The notes under the pieces were generated by a model. That model made no database searches, was not told the DNA's origin, and saw only the letters and a program-made list of their open reading frames with translations. Shown here piece after piece: positions 63,526 through 64,000 of a stretch of DNA of 64,000 nt (position 1 is the first letter of the stretch; the number at the start of each line of letters is the position of its first letter). The stretch is from UBA6168 sp964573725 (GTDB lineage: Bacteria > Bacteroidota > Bacteroidia > Chitinophagales > Saprospiraceae): the NCBI GenBank assembly GCA_964573725.1, contig CAZNLJ010000009.1:84405-148404 (forward strand). The letters run 5' to 3'. Made by a program: the position numbers and the translations under genes.

Positions 63526-63578
63526 CGTCCGTGCCGCCGGACGGACACGGAATCGTTCGCTACAACTCATCTTCCTCC

Positions 63579-63700
63579 GCTTCCGTACCTCGAGTCTGCA
63601 AAATCAGGAATGAATGAAACCTTCGGTTTCCCTCTTTCCTCAATCCTGCTTGTGTTACAAGTTGCCAAGGAGCTACCACTCGCCGTGAAAAGGGGCTAGG
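63579..63700 (+). repeat. Short intergenic repeat, copy D2
   Basis: Second copy of the D family at 50655-50770, same orientation, with the same ordered blocks (GCAAAATCAGGAAT, ACCTTCGGTTT, TCCTGCTTGTGTT, AAGTTGCCAAGGAGCT, CGCCGTGAAAAGGGG). It has no coding potential. Confidence 0.7.
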
Positions 63701-63713
63701 ACACCCCGAGCGG

Positions 63714-63977
63714 AATCCATTGGATCGGGAATTTGGACGGTGTTTGCGGGTGTTTGGCTGTTTTTTGAACAGGGATTTCCATATGATTTGAAGGATGGAC
63801 TGGGATGGGACGGCCTATTGAGGGATGGCGGGCTTGTTCTTTCGGAATTGGAATTACGTTTACTAAACCTCGAAGGTTTGGTAAACGGCTGCGACGGGCC
63901 GTACGTCCATCAAATCGCCAGGTTTGGAAAACGGCTTATACCCTGGCCGGTAATCCATTGGATCAGGAATTCGGACG
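63714..63977 (+). repeat. Region of short direct repeats and a hairpin at the window end
   Basis: A 26-base unit beginning AATCCATTGGATC occurs at 63714-63739 and 63952-63977 with two differences. Between them a hairpin at 63857-63887 pairs CGTTTACTAAACCT with AGGTTTGGTAAACG, and AGGTTTGG-AAACGGCT recurs near 63920. TACGTTTACTAAACCT appears again at 63981-63998. The repeat clearly continues beyond the window. 63740-63994 is open in one frame but shows no protein character. Confidence 0.6.
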
Positions 63978-64000
63978 CAACCTACGTTTACTAAACCTCC

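Noticed and set aside
63714..63977. Possible CRISPR array from the 26-base direct repeat
   Set aside because: Only two units, separated by 212 bases, with no regular spacers and no cas genes.
63740..63994. Plus-strand frame of 84 codons near the window end
   Set aside because: It crosses repeats and a hairpin, and has no signal, domain or promoter.

Overview
This 64 kb window is chromosomal DNA of a GC-rich member of the Bacteroidota, most likely of the Saprospiria or a neighbouring group. The evidence is: near-perfect Bacteroidota promoters (TTTG, about 17-18 bases, TAnnTTTG) in front of several genes; weak or absent Shine-Dalgarno sequences; type IX secretion (T9SS) parts (a PorW/SprE-like lipoprotein and a PorE-like TPR/PD40 protein) together with a giant PKD-type protein ending in a T9SS type-B (gliding-motility) sorting domain; a uppS-bamA pair; and a DUF5723 outer-membrane protein next to a lipoprotein. 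The family assignment is inference. No rRNA, tRNA, CRISPR array, insertion sequence or prophage was recognised.

Layout. 0.1-6.3 kb: a family 2 glycosyltransferase, then on the minus strand a cystathionine beta-synthase-like enzyme, feoAB behind a palindromic operator, and asd. 6.8-14 kb: a small outer-membrane barrel, an unknown secreted protein, bifunctional ftcD, a TauE/SafE permease and a radical SAM protein. 14-21 kb: one 2251-residue secreted adhesin-like protein. 21-26.4 kb: HU, cystathionine gamma-lyase/synthase, a cyclase-TolB-TPR regulator and a SWIM zinc-finger protein. 26.4-32 kb: a minus-strand run of beta-CASP nuclease, lipoprotein, DUF5723 protein and polyprenyl synthase. 32-40 kb: PorW-like lipoprotein, a divergent LytM peptidase and an M1 peptidase with a barrel-like C-terminal half. 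39.6-47.6 kb: mlaEF, a small unknown gene, uppS-bamA, anmK and a cytochrome c lipoprotein. 47.6-50.3 kb: priA. 51.4-58.4 kb: GH18 chitinase-like protein, aldehyde dehydrogenase, a membrane-anchored ZnuA-like protein, an unknown protein, an M29 aminopeptidase and a NodB deacetylase. 58.6-63.4 kb: gltX with a small acidic gene, purN and the PorE-like protein.

Common theme. Most genes are housekeeping or envelope biogenesis: lipid carriers (polyprenyl synthase, UppS), outer-membrane assembly (BamA), lipid transport (MlaEF), cell-wall recycling (AnmK), wall hydrolysis (LytM, NodB, GH18), T9SS parts and a T9SS cargo. CBS and CGL, 19 kb apart, could together make a reverse transsulfuration route.

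The most unusual content is non-coding. A dispersed intergenic repeat of about 245 bases with imperfect terminal inverted repeats and a GC-rich central hairpin occurs three times (970-1217, 24811-25052, truncated 50853-51081). A second, shorter repeat (50655-50770, 63579-63700) shares its end motif. One copy ends two bases before the SWIM gene start codon. These look like MITE-type elements. No complete new defence or biosynthetic system was found; the best protein-level candidates for follow-up are the SPOR-ending PorE-like protein, the barrel-fused M1 peptidase, the membrane-anchored orphan ZnuA and the radical SAM protein behind the giant secreted protein.
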